Position numbers and translations under genes: made by a program. The notes beneath the pieces are model-generated. The model was not told the DNA's origin. It worked only from the letters and a program-made list of their open reading frames with translations, and did not search any database. This document shows, piece by piece, positions 25,633 through 35,389 of a stretch of 64,000 nucleotides of DNA (position 1 is the first letter of the stretch; the number at the start of each line of letters is the position of its first letter). Origin of the DNA: Mesorhizobium sp. (lineage in GTDB: Bacteria > Pseudomonadota > Alphaproteobacteria > Rhizobiales > Rhizobiaceae). The stretch is from assembly GCA_004017275.1 (NCBI GenBank), contig SAKE01000022.1, positions 1 to 64,000 of the forward strand, read 5' to 3'.

Positions 25633-26316
25633 ATGTTCAAACGACCGTCCACGCACTATGGCAAATCCCCTCAACCCGAGACGCCCTACCAGCGCGCTGC
25701 CCAGGTGTGGGACGAGCGCATCGGTTCCGCCCGTGTGCAGGCGCGCAACTGGCGCACCATGGCCTTCGGTTGCCTGGCGCTCGCCGCCGGGTTCTCCACG
25801 GCACTCGTCTGGCAATCCGCCAACGGCTCGATCGTGCCATGGGTGGTGCAGGTCGATCGTCTCGGCCAGGCGCAGGCTGTGGGGCCGGCCGTTGCCGACT
25901 ATCAGCCCAACGATCCGCAAATCGCCTTCTACCTGGCGCACTTCATCGAACAGGTGAGGTCGATCCCCGCCGATCCGGTCATCGTGCGGCAGAACTGGCT
26001 GCGCGCCTATGACTTCGCGACGCAGGGCGGGGCGCTGGCTCTCAACGACTATGCGCGCGCCAATGACCCGTTCACCAAGGTCGGCAAACAGCAGGTCGCC
26101 GTCGACGTGTCGTCGGTCATCCGCGCATCCCCAGTGAGCTTCCGCATCGCCTGGGTCGAACGCCGCTATCAGGACGGCTCCCTTGCTTCCACGGAGCGCT
26201 GGTCCGCGATCCTTACAATTGTCGTGCAGCCCCCGCGCGACGCCGACGCACTGAGGAAGAACCCGCTCGGCATCTACATCAACGCCATCAATTGGTCGAA
26301 GGAGCTTGGACAATGA
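25633..26316 (+). CDS. trbF: Conjugal transfer protein TrbF (VirB8-like)
   Basis: A 227-residue bitopic protein. 'TPYQRAAQVWDERIGSARVQ' is the cytoplasmic family signature, a membrane segment lies near residues 45-62, and the periplasmic NTF2-like domain includes 'SFRIAWVERRYQDG'. It nucleates assembly of the channel in the inner membrane. Its stop overlaps the trbG start. Confidence 0.92.
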   Translation: MFKRPSTHYGKSPQPETPYQRAAQVWDERIGSARVQARNWRTMAFGCLALAAGFSTALVWQSANGSIVPWVVQVDRLGQAQAVGPAVADYQPNDPQIAFYLAHFIEQVRSIPADPVIVRQNWLRAYDFATQGGALALNDYARANDPFTKVGKQQVAVDVSSVIRASPVSFRIAWVERRYQDGSLASTERWSAILTIVVQPPRDADALRKNPLGIYINAINWSKELGQ

Positions 26317-27452
26317 CGCCCGCACTCTTCAAAGCCGCCCCCTGGGGGTGTCCAACTTTCCTCATCCACGCAATGCCGGCTTTCCGCAAAATGGCCTTTC
26401 CGGCACTTCTGCTTTGCACTTCGGCGCTTGCAGGCTGTGCCACCAGGCAGAAGCCGCCGGAAATCTCCTATGACGATCCAATCGTGGCTGTGCAGGCGGT
26501 CGATCCGTCCCCGCCTGTGAAGGTGGTGGAGCTGCCAAGGCCGCTGCCGCTTCCCGGTCAGTTGAAGCCCGTCGGCAAGGACGCAAAGCCTGAGCCGGAA
26601 CCGACCGATCCGACCGCGCGGGTAAATCTCGCCAACGCCGCAGCGCGCGTCCAGCCTGTCCGCAACGGGTTCATCAACTCGATGCAGGTCTATCCGTTCG
26701 TCGATGGCGCGCTCTATCAGGTCTATGCCTCGCCGGGGCAGATCACCGACATCGCGCTCCAGCCCGGCGAGCAGCTCGTCGGCTCCGGTCCCGTCGCCGC
26801 CGGCGACACCGTGCGCTGGATCATCGGTGATACCGAGAGCGGTATTGGCGGGACCAAGCAAGTCCACATCCTCGTCAAGCCGACACGCGCCGAACTCATA
26901 ACCAATCTCGTCATCAATACCGATCGGCGCACCTATCACATGGAACTGCGCTCGACGCCTTCGACCTATATGGCATCGGTTTCCTGGCAGTACCCGCAGG
27001 ACCAACTCATTGCCTTGCGCCGTCAGAGCCAAGAGGCGGAAGCTGCACAGCCGGTCTCGACCGGCATCGATCTCTCTCGTGTCAATTTCCGCTACGAGGT
27101 GACAGGCGATCGCGCACCGTGGCGGCCGTTGCGCGCCTTCGACGATGGCAAGCAGGTGTTCATCGAGTTCCCGCGAGGCATCGGACAGGGCGAGATGCCT
27201 CCACTCTTCGTGGTTGGGCCGGAAGGCGACACGTCCGAGTTGGTCAACTACCGCGTGCGTGGCAACTACATGATCGTCGATCGGCTGTTCGCCGCCGCCG
27301 AGTTGCGCTTTGGCGCCGGAAAGAACCAGCAGCGCATCCGCATCTCCCGCACCGATGGGATGAAGAGCAGTCGATTTTCATGGATGCGTGGCCCTGGTGA
27401 GACCCTGAAAGCGACGAGCCTCCGTACAGACAGCGGAGGGTCGCCATCATGA
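26313..27452 (+). CDS. trbG: Conjugal transfer protein TrbG (VirB9-like)
   Basis: A 379-residue outer-membrane-complex component. The signal sequence ends in a lipobox, LAGC (about residues 44-47), so it is probably a lipoprotein. Downstream are VirB9 features: 'YPFVDGALYQVYASPGQITDIAL', 'GDTVRWIIGD' and C-terminal 'RVRGNYMIVDRLF'. The unusually long N-terminus before the signal core suggests that an internal ATG (for example 26391) may be used. Start and stop overlap the neighbouring genes. Confidence 0.9.
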   Translation: MTPALFKAAPWGCPTFLIHAMPAFRKMAFPALLLCTSALAGCATRQKPPEISYDDPIVAVQAVDPSPPVKVVELPRPLPLPGQLKPVGKDAKPEPEPTDPTARVNLANAAARVQPVRNGFINSMQVYPFVDGALYQVYASPGQITDIALQPGEQLVGSGPVAAGDTVRWIIGDTESGIGGTKQVHILVKPTRAELITNLVINTDRRTYHMELRSTPSTYMASVSWQYPQDQLIALRRQSQEAEAAQPVSTGIDLSRVNFRYEVTGDRAPWRPLRAFDDGKQVFIEFPRGIGQGEMPPLFVVGPEGDTSELVNYRVRGNYMIVDRLFAAAELRFGAGKNQQRIRISRTDGMKSSRFSWMRGPGETLKATSLRTDSGGSPS

Positions 27453-28693
27453 GCAACAGATTGGATCCCGAGAAGGAAGAGGGCCGGGGGCCGGCGAATG
27501 ACGCCCGGCCGGAGGCGCCGGCGGAAGATGACGCTCGGCCGTTGATAGGCGAGCCGGCCGCGGCCATGCGGCTGCGCGCCGAGCCGCCGCGCGTGACGCG
27601 TCTGTCCCGTAAGGCGCTGGCCGGCCTAGGGCTCGCCGCAAGCCTGACTGTCGGTGGAGCGCTGATTTACGCACTTCAAAACCGTCAGCAAGGCCAGGGG
27701 CAGGAGCTGTATTCGACCGACAATCGCTTGACTCCCGATGGGCTCGCCGGCCTGCCAAAGGACTATGCGGGCGTTCCTAAGCTTGGCCCACCGCTTCCCG
27801 GCGATCTCGGCCGTCCGATCCTCGCCGCACAAAATGGCGGCCCCGCGCTGTCGACAGGCCCCATTGGATCGGACCCGGAGGAGCAGCGCCGGGAGCAGGA
27901 ACTGGAAGCGGCGAGAACCGCGCGTCTGTTCGCGTCCACGCAAACGCGGCCTGCGGGTGAGGCGACTGCCGCTCAGTCTACAACAGGCACCCCGCCACAG
28001 CCCGACTTTTCCAGCCTAGGCTTCGCGCCGCAGCCAGCGACGCCCTCGGCGCAGGACCGCCAGCGTGCATTCCTCGATCAGCCACCGGATAAACGCACCG
28101 TCTCGGCCGATCGCGTCGCTGCGCCGGCGTCGAAAAACGTCCTGCAGGCGGGCGCGGTCATCGCAGCCGCCCTCATCACCGGGATTCGCTCCGACCTGCC
28201 GGGCCAGATTACCGCGCAGGTGACGGAGAATGTCTATGACAGCCCCACCGGACAAATCCGCCTCATTCCGCAGGGGACGCGCCTCATCGGCCAGTATGAC
28301 AATGGTGTCGGCTTCGGCCAGCGTCGCGTGCTGCTGGTATGGACCAGTCTGATATTTCCGAACGGCCGCTCTATTGTTCTGGAACGAGAGCCCGGCGCGG
28401 ACGCCGAGGGCTATGCTGGCCTCGAGGACGGCGTCGACTATCACTGGGGCGAGCTTTTCAAGGCTGCAGCACTTTCCACGGTTCTCAGCATCGGGGCGCA
28501 AGCAGGCTCATCGGGCCAGGAGAGCGACATCATGCGCGCTCTGCGCCAGGGCGCCTCGGACAGCATCAGCCAGACAGGCCAGCAGATCGTCCAGCGGCAG
28601 CTCAACATAACGCCGACACTCACCATCCGACCGGGATTCCCGGTGCGCGTGATCGTCACACGCGATCTCGTGCTCGAACCTTACGGAGGCTGA
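27449..28693 (+). CDS. trbI: Conjugal transfer protein TrbI (VirB10-like)
   Basis: A 414-residue protein. A cytoplasmic N-terminus, one membrane segment (LAGLGLAASLTVGGALIYAL, about residues 53-72), a Pro/Gln-rich linker and a C-terminal VirB10 beta-barrel domain ('VLQAGAVIAAALITGIRSDL', 'IPQGTRLIGQYDNGVGFGQR') are visible. It spans the envelope and joins inner- and outer-membrane parts of the channel. Confidence 0.93.
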   Translation: MSNRLDPEKEEGRGPANDARPEAPAEDDARPLIGEPAAAMRLRAEPPRVTRLSRKALAGLGLAASLTVGGALIYALQNRQQGQGQELYSTDNRLTPDGLAGLPKDYAGVPKLGPPLPGDLGRPILAAQNGGPALSTGPIGSDPEEQRREQELEAARTARLFASTQTRPAGEATAAQSTTGTPPQPDFSSLGFAPQPATPSAQDRQRAFLDQPPDKRTVSADRVAAPASKNVLQAGAVIAAALITGIRSDLPGQITAQVTENVYDSPTGQIRLIPQGTRLIGQYDNGVGFGQRRVLLVWTSLIFPNGRSIVLEREPGADAEGYAGLEDGVDYHWGELFKAAALSTVLSIGAQAGSSGQESDIMRALRQGASDSISQTGQQIVQRQLNITPTLTIRPGFPVRVIVTRDLVLEPYGG

Positions 28694-28695
28694 AA

Positions 28696-28920
28696 ATGGC
28701 CAAGCTGAAACTGGGACCAATCGCCGACGACAAACCCGTCAAGGTCATGGTGGAACTCCCCGCGGCACTGCACCGCGATCTGGCTGCTTATGCCGAGATC
28801 CTCGGTCGCGAAGCGGGCCAACGGCCAGCCGATGCGCCGCGCCTCATCGTTGCGATGTTGGAGCGGTTCATTGCGACGGATCGAGGCTTCGCCAGCGCAA
28901 AGCGATCGGAGGGGGGTTGA
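28696..28920 (+). CDS. DUF2274 domain protein
   Basis: A 74-residue protein with the DUF2274 pattern 'MAKLKLGPIADDKPVKV', continuing 'ELPAALHRDLAAYAEIL'. The N-terminal part looks like a ribbon-helix-helix. It follows trbI in this class of element and is the last gene of the operon. Its function is unknown; a regulatory role is plausible. Confidence 0.85.
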   Translation: MAKLKLGPIADDKPVKVMVELPAALHRDLAAYAEILGREAGQRPADAPRLIVAMLERFIATDRGFASAKRSEGG

Positions 28921-28963
28921 AGGCCGGACGACTGAAGTCGAACCGGGTCAATCTCGCCAGAAT

Positions 28964-29890
28964 TCATGGATTGATGTCAAGCGCTTGACGGGGTAGGCTC
29001 AAGTCGCGTGTCACCATGTTTCTTGCAGTCCCAACCAGCCGCAAAAGCGTACGCTTGGGGTTCGATTCCAGCCACACTGCCTTGACCGAACTGATGCTGT
29101 TCTGACCGTTGATGGGTTTCCACACCGTAGCGCCGATGGCGACTGTCCTGGCAAAACCTTCGCCTGCCAGAGTTACGCCTTGGCCGAGTTGTATCTTGAG
29201 GATGACCGTCGCTTCGCTCGCGCGACATATTTGAATGGCGGGGCCACCCTCTGCGGCAATCTTTTCCAGCAAAACCGGATCCTGCGGCGATCCGACCGAA
29301 ACCAGCAGACAAGTATCTGCAAGATCCCTCCATCTGACTGCCGGCCTTTCAGCGAGCGGATGGCCGCCGGGCAGGAGAACGAACAGGCGCTCGTGCCCAA
29401 ATAGCTCGCTGCGGCATAAGGCGCCGTTCTCGAGCCCGTGCGTGAAGACGATGTCAAGGCGCCGGCGACGTATTGCCGCCAGACACTGTTCATGGGGAAC
29501 GTCCTCGATGGCGATGCACACGTCCGGATGTAAGCTGCGAAATCGATCGACAAGGCGCGCCACGAACGCCCGGCCTATCTGGCCGCACAACCCTATCTTG
29601 ACTGTTTTGGCATCCTGGTCGCCACGACCACCTCCGGCCAAGGCATCTTGCAAGCCTTCATAGTGAGCCCGGACGATGTCAGTCCAGGCCCGGCCTGCTT
29701 CAGTCAGTCGAACGCCATGGACGTCGCGATCAAACAACTGCATGTCCAGCAATTGTTCGAGAGCAACGATGTTGCGGCTGACACAGGATTCCCTCACTCT
29801 GAGAACTCTTGCGGCCTGCCTGAGGCTACCATGGTCGACAGCTGCGAAGACATGGTCCAAACGGCGGAGCGTGTTGTTGACCTGTCTCAA
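28964..29890 (-). CDS. LysR-family transcriptional regulator
   Basis: A 308-residue LysR regulator. The N-terminal winged helix is 'RLDHVFAAVDHGSLRQAARV' followed by 'RESCVSRNIVALEQLL'. The substrate-binding domain spans residues 95-290. A LysR gene commonly closes the trb cluster in related elements. Its stop faces the end of the trb operon. It lies 11 bp downstream of the methyltransferase gene on the same strand, so the two may be cotranscribed. Confidence 0.88.
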   Translation of the reverse strand: MRQVNNTLRRLDHVFAAVDHGSLRQAARVLRVRESCVSRNIVALEQLLDMQLFDRDVHGVRLTEAGRAWTDIVRAHYEGLQDALAGGGRGDQDAKTVKIGLCGQIGRAFVARLVDRFRSLHPDVCIAIEDVPHEQCLAAIRRRRLDIVFTHGLENGALCRSELFGHERLFVLLPGGHPLAERPAVRWRDLADTCLLVSVGSPQDPVLLEKIAAEGGPAIQICRASEATVILKIQLGQGVTLAGEGFARTVAIGATVWKPINGQNSISSVKAVWLESNPKRTLLRLVGTARNMVTRDLSLPRQALDINP

Positions 29891-29901
29891 GGCTCAGGAG
29901 C

Positions 29902-30957
29902 CTATTCTTGCGCGGCGGCGCTAACCGGCAGGGTCGGATACAGGCTGGTTTCGTAGACGTACTCGAGCGGAATGGCTGGAGCGGCCATCTGGGAAAGGTA
30001 CCGGTTGAGGTTTTCCGCGCTATTGCTCGCAGCGAGGCTACAGAAATTTCCACTGTTCCAGGTCAGGGAGCAGTGGCTGAAATGCGCGCGTACCGCGTCA
30101 GCCATCTGCGCCAAAGTGACCTCATTGCCGAACATCGTATCCAGAACGAGGGTTTGCTTCTTCTCGATTTCGTCTGGGGGAAAATAGCGCGCCTTGAAGC
30201 CGAAATCCTTCTGGTATTCGCGACGCCTGTAGTCCGGCTCCTCGGTAGCCCGGAACTTCTCGACGAAGACGAAGATTCCGTCCTGCTTGAGGTGCTGGGT
30301 CACGAACTCGATCTGTCCCGATCTGTTGGGCGAGTACATCTGAAAGGTCGTATCTTCCAGAATAATATCGAACCCGTGAGCGAACCCTGCCAGTCGCGGA
30401 TCTGAACCCAGCACGTCCTTGGTCAAATGATGGAAGGGGCCGACGAAGAAGTCCGCGTGCGGCGGTTCGCCATACGCCATGAAGCATTTGTAATTCTCCG
30501 CGTTCGGGCTGCACGACAGAGTGCGTATCTGTCCCTCCGACAGTTCGGACAACGTTCTCGCCATCGTGCCTTCCGCTGTTCCAAGGCTGTATAGCGAAAG
30601 CGGAGCGCCACGGTGCCTTGCGTATTTCAGCACCGCGTGGGCCATCCGGCACTCTTCCTCCAATCTGTAGGGAATGCTGCCGTGATAATGCTGGTCGAAA
30701 AAGCCTTGGCGGGTCGCGTGCAGGGCAACCAGGTCGCGTTGGAGTTCATCGCTCGGCAGAAGGCGGCCATCGACCGCGGGTTTGCGGATCGGCATCCCAC
30801 TCTTGCCGGCGGCGGTCGCCGCGAAAAAGCCGGCAAGTCCGTTGATCCGTGGACCATGGTCGCACTCAGCCAGAAAGTCGTCGAGTCCACGCATCGCACT
30901 TGCCTCCAGCACCGTTCCTTTGGTGAGATGCCGATACGTGGCTGGGGGAAATTCCAC
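29902..30957 (-). CDS. Class I SAM-dependent methyltransferase, possible small-molecule pathway enzyme
   Basis: A 351-residue protein. A SAM-binding motif ('LYSLGTAEGTMARTLSELS') lies near residues 120-138, and 'HGFDIILEDTTFQMYSP' and 'QHLKQDGIFVFVEKF' are typical methyltransferase strands 4 and 5. The N-terminal 110 residues are helical (PYRLEEECRMAHAVLKYA) and may bind the substrate. The gene is divergent from the AraC gene, with 213 bp between. It is probably part of one locus with the AraC regulator, MFS exporter and unknown protein to its right. The substrate is unknown. Confidence 0.75.
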   Translation of the reverse strand: MEFPPATYRHLTKGTVLEASAMRGLDDFLAECDHGPRINGLAGFFAATAAGKSGMPIRKPAVDGRLLPSDELQRDLVALHATRQGFFDQHYHGSIPYRLEEECRMAHAVLKYARHRGAPLSLYSLGTAEGTMARTLSELSEGQIRTLSCSPNAENYKCFMAYGEPPHADFFVGPFHHLTKDVLGSDPRLAGFAHGFDIILEDTTFQMYSPNRSGQIEFVTQHLKQDGIFVFVEKFRATEEPDYRRREYQKDFGFKARYFPPDEIEKKQTLVLDTMFGNEVTLAQMADAVRAHFSHCSLTWNSGNFCSLAASNSAENLNRYLSQMAAPAIPLEYVYETSLYPTLPVSAAAQE

Positions 30958-31170
30958 TAAGATAAGTGCGGTCTAATATTTCGCCGTGCTCAAGTATTGG
31001 CTGAGCAACTGGTAAACCTGCCGGGTACAGCCGGCTTTCACGCGCTTGTCATTTTTTCTTTTAAGTCACATCTTCTACCAATCCAGAGTTATTTGCGTGT
31101 TGTTCCGCAACCCATGGTTCGCCACATCACGTAACGACTGGCAACTCGCCAGTAAGGAGACTGTGGATAC

Positions 31171-32058
31171 GTGGATAGTCTTGCCTTCGACCCCAACGAG
31201 AACCGCCGCTCACGGCACCAAGCGCTTGACCACAAGTATGAGATTTGGGGGAGCGTGCGAGCAGACGTAATCAAAAGAACCGGGCTTGAGCGCCAGGAGA
31301 CAAGAATCCTCCAGCCAAACCATGTGTTCCTGATGAACCTGAAGGGCACAGCGTGCCGCGGAGAAGACATTGTGGATGGACGCCGGATTGCCTTTTTGCC
31401 GCGCCGGGCCGGCTCGATAATCTTCATGCCTGCCGGCAGTGATTGGAATGGGTGGGATGAGGGGGACGCGACCGCTTCCTACCTCCTGGTCTCGATTGAA
31501 AAAGGGTTCGCCGACGAAGTGTTTGCGGGAGTGGCTCGCCATCGCCCGGCGGCGCTGCCGCCTTCGATCGGATTTCGGGACGGCACTATAGAGTTGGCGT
31601 TGCAAAGGATTGCCTTGGAGCTCAAGCAGCCCGACTCCATCAGCGCGGCGATGGTCGAGTCTCAGGCCATCCAGTTGTTCGTGCAAATGTTCAGGTTGAA
31701 CGGCGTCTATCAGGAACCGGTAAAAGGCGGCTTGTCATCGTTCGATCTCAAGCGCGCGGTGGGAATGATCGCGGCGTTGTCGGACGGCAGACCGACGCTC
31801 GCCGATTTGGCAAAAGAGGTTGGGGTTAGCCGGTTCCACTTCTGGAGGGCCTTCAAGCAGTCGACAGGCATGACGCCGCACGCATTCATTGCGCAGCGCC
31901 GGCTGGAGCAATCAGCGGATATGCTGCGATCGACCAATTTGTCGGCGACGGAAATCGCGATGGAATGTGGTTTCAGCAGCTCGAGCCATTTCACGACCGC
32001 CTTTAAGCGTGCCTTCGGCGCGTGCCCCACGGAATTTCGTCGTAAGTGCAGAATCTAG
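31171..32058 (+). CDS. AraC-family transcriptional regulator
   Basis: A 295-residue regulator. Residues 195-290 form the double helix-turn-helix ('PTLADLAKEVGVSRFHFWRA' and 'LSATEIAMECGFSSSSHF'). The N-terminal half would sense a ligand. The GTG start lies 10 nt after an AAGGAGA site. It stands between the divergent methyltransferase gene and the MFS gene, so it probably controls both. Confidence 0.88.
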   Translation: MDSLAFDPNENRRSRHQALDHKYEIWGSVRADVIKRTGLERQETRILQPNHVFLMNLKGTACRGEDIVDGRRIAFLPRRAGSIIFMPAGSDWNGWDEGDATASYLLVSIEKGFADEVFAGVARHRPAALPPSIGFRDGTIELALQRIALELKQPDSISAAMVESQAIQLFVQMFRLNGVYQEPVKGGLSSFDLKRAVGMIAALSDGRPTLADLAKEVGVSRFHFWRAFKQSTGMTPHAFIAQRRLEQSADMLRSTNLSATEIAMECGFSSSSHFTTAFKRAFGACPTEFRRKCRI

Positions 32059-32164
32059 GCCGCCGCTTGTCGATTTCAGCAACTATCTGAAAATCCCAAC
32101 ATCACTGTAAAGCAGGCTTGACGGAAGAAGGTATCCATCGGCGGTCAGCCCGGATGCGCCGCTC

Positions 32165-33370
32165 ATGTCAAACCTGGTTCGAATTCATCATGCCAAAGGA
32201 CGGGCCGACCGGTCCAATCCCTGCCTCGGATTCCTGGCCAGTACGCTATCGGCGGCTGTTGCCCGAAACGGCTACTACATCGCATCCGCCTGGATTCTCG
32301 TCGAGCGAGGGTACGGAACTGCCGGCGTGGCGACGTTCCTTGCGATCGCAAGCATGGTCGAATTCATCGCGAGCCCTCTGGCCGGCGTGGCGGCCGATCG
32401 ACTTGACAGGCGATGCTTGAACGTCGCGGCAGACCTCAGCCGCTTCGTCGTTATGCTGGCTACCGCTGGCGCGCTCCTCTACATGGACGCGTTTCTGATT
32501 ATCTCTCTGTCAGCGGCCCTCTTTTCGTTTTGCGACCGTGTCGCGCTTACCAGCTCTCAATCAATGATCCCCGTCATAGCCGACGGCCGCGATCTTGTAG
32601 CCTGGAATTCCGCCGTCTTCTTCGTCATGCAGTTCGGCAATCTCGGCGCAGCTCTGCTTGCAGGGCCTTTGCTGCATGAGCGCTCCCCAGCCCTGACATT
32701 CACCGTTCTTGCTGCCTTCTTCCTGTTTTCAGCGGGCTGCCTAGCCTTGATGCGGCTGGAACCGGTTTCGCGCGATGTCCGCATCGCCAAAATCTCTGCA
32801 ACACAATTCGATCTGAGCCTGCGTCGTCTCATTGTCGTCTACGCGCTTCTCTATACAAGCGCGGTGCTTATCAGCGTCATGGGGTCGGGTTTCGTCTTCC
32901 AGGAGCAGAAGGGTACTGCGGTGGATTTCGGCTACCTCGAGGCTGCATGGTCGGCAGGCTCACTGATCGGCGCGGTCTCTCTATTCCGGCTTGAAAAAGC
33001 GATGAGTACCCACGCGCGGCATCTCATGCTTTTGGGCTTAACGGCGCTGGTACTCATGGCGCTGACATTTCTGCCCACGCCCTGGACAGTAATCCTTTTT
33101 GCCGCGCTCGGATTTCTATACAATCTTGGACGCGTCAGCGTTGAAGTCACACTGCAGTCGCGTATATCCGTTTATCTGTTGGGCCGGGCAAAAGGCATCA
33201 TGCACAGTGTTGCCGTGGCGCTCGGATTGCTCGTCTTCGGCATCGCCGCAGCAGTAGGAGATCGAGCATTTCCTTCGACGCTTTTCTTCAGCTTCGGAAT
33301 GGTGCTCCTCATCAGTATTTCGTGCTTGAGCGTCGGTGCCGGTCAGCCGGAAGAAAAGGGTGAATCGTGA
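32165..33370 (+). CDS. MFS transporter (EntS-like exporter family)
   Basis: A 401-residue transporter with about 12 membrane segments. 'SPLAGVAADRLDRRCLNVAAD' region shows the MFS loop 2-3 signature (GxxADRxDRR). The overall pattern, including 'DRVALTSSQSMIPVI', fits the MFS_3/EntS group that exports siderophores or antibiotics. The stop overlaps the start region of the next gene. It probably exports the product of the neighbouring enzymes. Confidence 0.82.
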   Translation: MSNLVRIHHAKGRADRSNPCLGFLASTLSAAVARNGYYIASAWILVERGYGTAGVATFLAIASMVEFIASPLAGVAADRLDRRCLNVAADLSRFVVMLATAGALLYMDAFLIISLSAALFSFCDRVALTSSQSMIPVIADGRDLVAWNSAVFFVMQFGNLGAALLAGPLLHERSPALTFTVLAAFFLFSAGCLALMRLEPVSRDVRIAKISATQFDLSLRRLIVVYALLYTSAVLISVMGSGFVFQEQKGTAVDFGYLEAAWSAGSLIGAVSLFRLEKAMSTHARHLMLLGLTALVLMALTFLPTPWTVILFAALGFLYNLGRVSVEVTLQSRISVYLLGRAKGIMHSVAVALGLLVFGIAAAVGDRAFPSTLFFSFGMVLLISISCLSVGAGQPEEKGES

Positions 33371-34772
33371 GGTGGAAGAGATAGCAGCAGGTGCAGATGC
33401 GAAACGGGCAATCCTGGGGTCGCTCACGGCACTCTACCCCTGGATGAGCCCATACTATTCCCGACCGATACGCGACTATGCGTTTCGCCTGTTCGAAGCG
33501 CCAGCTTCCAGGTCCGTGCCAGAAATCCGGCTCCGGGCATTCACCAAACTACTCGACATCATCAGGAAGGCAGCGACACGAAACGGGTTATCGACCGATG
33601 CCGCCTCGGAAATCTGCAGGGATTTCGAAAGGCGCCGTGTGATGCAGACAGGGCCTCATTTGTTTCTCCTCATGGAGCCGGAAGCCTTTTACACACACGT
33701 CTTCAGCCTTCTCGGCCTCTCGGCGCATGGCTGTTCGACCTATGTTTCCTATGCCGTTTCGACGGTGAACCTTGTTGAAAAGGCACGCAAGGGACCAGGC
33801 TGGTTCACCGTTGACGGGAAGCCGGTCAACGTCTTTGGCCTCAGCCGAAGCCGGATGATCGGATACAGCCTGCTAGCCGGGTCGGGACCCTATAGGTTCG
33901 AGTTGTTACCAACGGAGCCAAACACTGAGGGAGACGCTCTCACGCTGCTTCGTAGCCTTTTGCCAAAGACGCAATTCGAGCGGCCCGCGCACGCCATCAA
34001 GGCAGCCAATCTGATGCTGTGGCCAAAGATGTTCGGAGGCCGCTTTGCCTTCCTGCAGATCGACGACGAGGATATCACCGACCTGGTGGCGGACCATCTG
34101 TCGGACGCAGATTCCTGGTTACGCATGAGACTGCTGGAAGACCCGAAGTTCGCCTCCAATATCCTTGCCGCCCTCGACGGGCTCGCGTCCGGCCCCTGGA
34201 GTGGCTGGCTCCCGCGCGGGACTGATTTCTTCTGGTTCTATGAAAATGGCAAACGCCTTCCGCTGCGTCTGGTCGCCGGAGAACTCATCGATCCTGCAAC
34301 CGGTATGAAGGTGGCGTGCTTCACAGCCACTGACATCCTCGAGCGGCTGGCAAACCGCAGCCTTGTCCCAAATCTCCTGCTGATGTTTCTGGTTTTGTCG
34401 ATCCTGCCCGGTGTGCGCGTGCTTGGAGGCAGCTATCAGCCGATCTACTACCCCCTGATGCGCTATGTCGTCTGCCGGGCGCTCGAGGCCGCAGGCGTGG
34501 ATGACGATCTTCGGCAGGCTCTCGCAACCGACGAGGTACCGGGTGCTTGGGGACATCGGGTAATTGAGTGTGATGATGATCCGCTCGAGCTATTCCTAAA
34601 TGGCAGGACCGGTGGGATGAGTGATCTTATCGAACGTTTGGGCGACTTTTCCTTCGCCGAGGCATGTGGAAACATGAAAGGCTTCGTGACTGACCCGTCG
34701 TGGCATGAACTTCATAGCCGACTGCGGCAGGGGTTGGTCACGCCGGCCGATGAGGAATGGGCCTTTTCCTGA
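33360..34772 (+). CDS. Uncharacterised protein coupled to an MFS exporter
   Basis: A protein of about 470 residues that I do not recognise. It has no signal peptide. Visible features are an N-terminal helical region (ALYPWMSPYYSRPIRDYAFR), a central mixed region (GGRFAFLQIDDEDITDLVAD) and a hydrophobic stretch near residues 345-365 (LVPNLLLMFLVLSILPGVRV). GTG 33360 follows a GGAAGAAAAG site; GTG 33336 in the same frame is an alternative. Its start lies inside the MFS gene, so expression is coupled. A biosynthetic enzyme for the exported compound is a reasonable guess. Confidence 0.7.
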   Translation: MNREVEEIAAGADAKRAILGSLTALYPWMSPYYSRPIRDYAFRLFEAPASRSVPEIRLRAFTKLLDIIRKAATRNGLSTDAASEICRDFERRRVMQTGPHLFLLMEPEAFYTHVFSLLGLSAHGCSTYVSYAVSTVNLVEKARKGPGWFTVDGKPVNVFGLSRSRMIGYSLLAGSGPYRFELLPTEPNTEGDALTLLRSLLPKTQFERPAHAIKAANLMLWPKMFGGRFAFLQIDDEDITDLVADHLSDADSWLRMRLLEDPKFASNILAALDGLASGPWSGWLPRGTDFFWFYENGKRLPLRLVAGELIDPATGMKVACFTATDILERLANRSLVPNLLLMFLVLSILPGVRVLGGSYQPIYYPLMRYVVCRALEAAGVDDDLRQALATDEVPGAWGHRVIECDDDPLELFLNGRTGGMSDLIERLGDFSFAEACGNMKGFVTDPSWHELHSRLRQGLVTPADEEWAFS

Positions 34773-35122
34773 AATGTTTATGCGATCTAGCAGATGGCAT
34801 GTGCGCCGGATTGCGAATGGCTGCTTCGCGCCTCATGTAGGTCATTGCGGACTGTTATGCTGGTCCCCAGACGTCAGAATTCCTTCGATTTTTCTGAAGT
34901 GTGAAATGGGACTTTCACACTGAGACCATGGCGTCACGATGCTGGGCGGCGACCTGCCGGATTATCGGATTTGCCCTTCTGAAAGCGCCGCTCGAACGGA
35001 GGTTTACCCTTGCCAACCTTATTCCCTGTTGCATCCCTGATAACCTCCCGCACAGCTGCTTACGTGTTGTGAGCGTTGGGGTGGGAGTTTACCCCGAGCC
35101 GAAGATCACTGTTTGGAACAAA
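34773..35122. other. 350-bp stretch before the nucleotidyltransferase genes
   Basis: It contains a perfect 9-bp inverted repeat, AGTGTGAAA (34898-34906) and TTTCACACT (34913-34921), without a T-run, more like an operator than a terminator. The rest could be the promoter region of the CD-NTase operon. The frame of the small gene at 35123 stays open back to 34901, but that extension looks noncoding. Confidence 0.4.
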
Positions 35123-35380
35123 ATGTATTGGGCAAAGAAGTATCTGCTCAGCGTGCAGCTTCTTCAGAAGACATTGGAGATTAACACCCAATCCATGGAC
35201 CAGCTCCGGGTGATCCTGTTTAAGGACGTGCCGACTGTCCGGATCAGCGACACCTTTGAACAGCCGGAAATGGCGACCGACCTGTTCGAGCACAATTTGG
35301 ACAAGCTCAACATCCTTCGGCAGCGTGGTCGCGAGTCTTTCGCGAAGAACGAAGCTATCTTGAGGGAATTCCTAGTTTAA
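35123..35380 (+). CDS. Small uncharacterised protein upstream of a CD-NTase
   Basis: An 85-residue helical, charged protein (YWAKKYLLSVQLLQKTLEIN ... LFEHNLDKLNILRQRGRE) without membrane segment or known domain. ATG 35123 was chosen because the sequence before it does not look coding. It ends 9 bp before the nucleotidyltransferase gene, so they probably form one transcript. It could be a regulator, inhibitor or structural partner of the enzyme. Confidence 0.55.
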   Translation: MYWAKKYLLSVQLLQKTLEINTQSMDQLRVILFKDVPTVRISDTFEQPEMATDLFEHNLDKLNILRQRGRESFAKNEAILREFLV

Positions 35381-35389
35381 GGACGTGTG

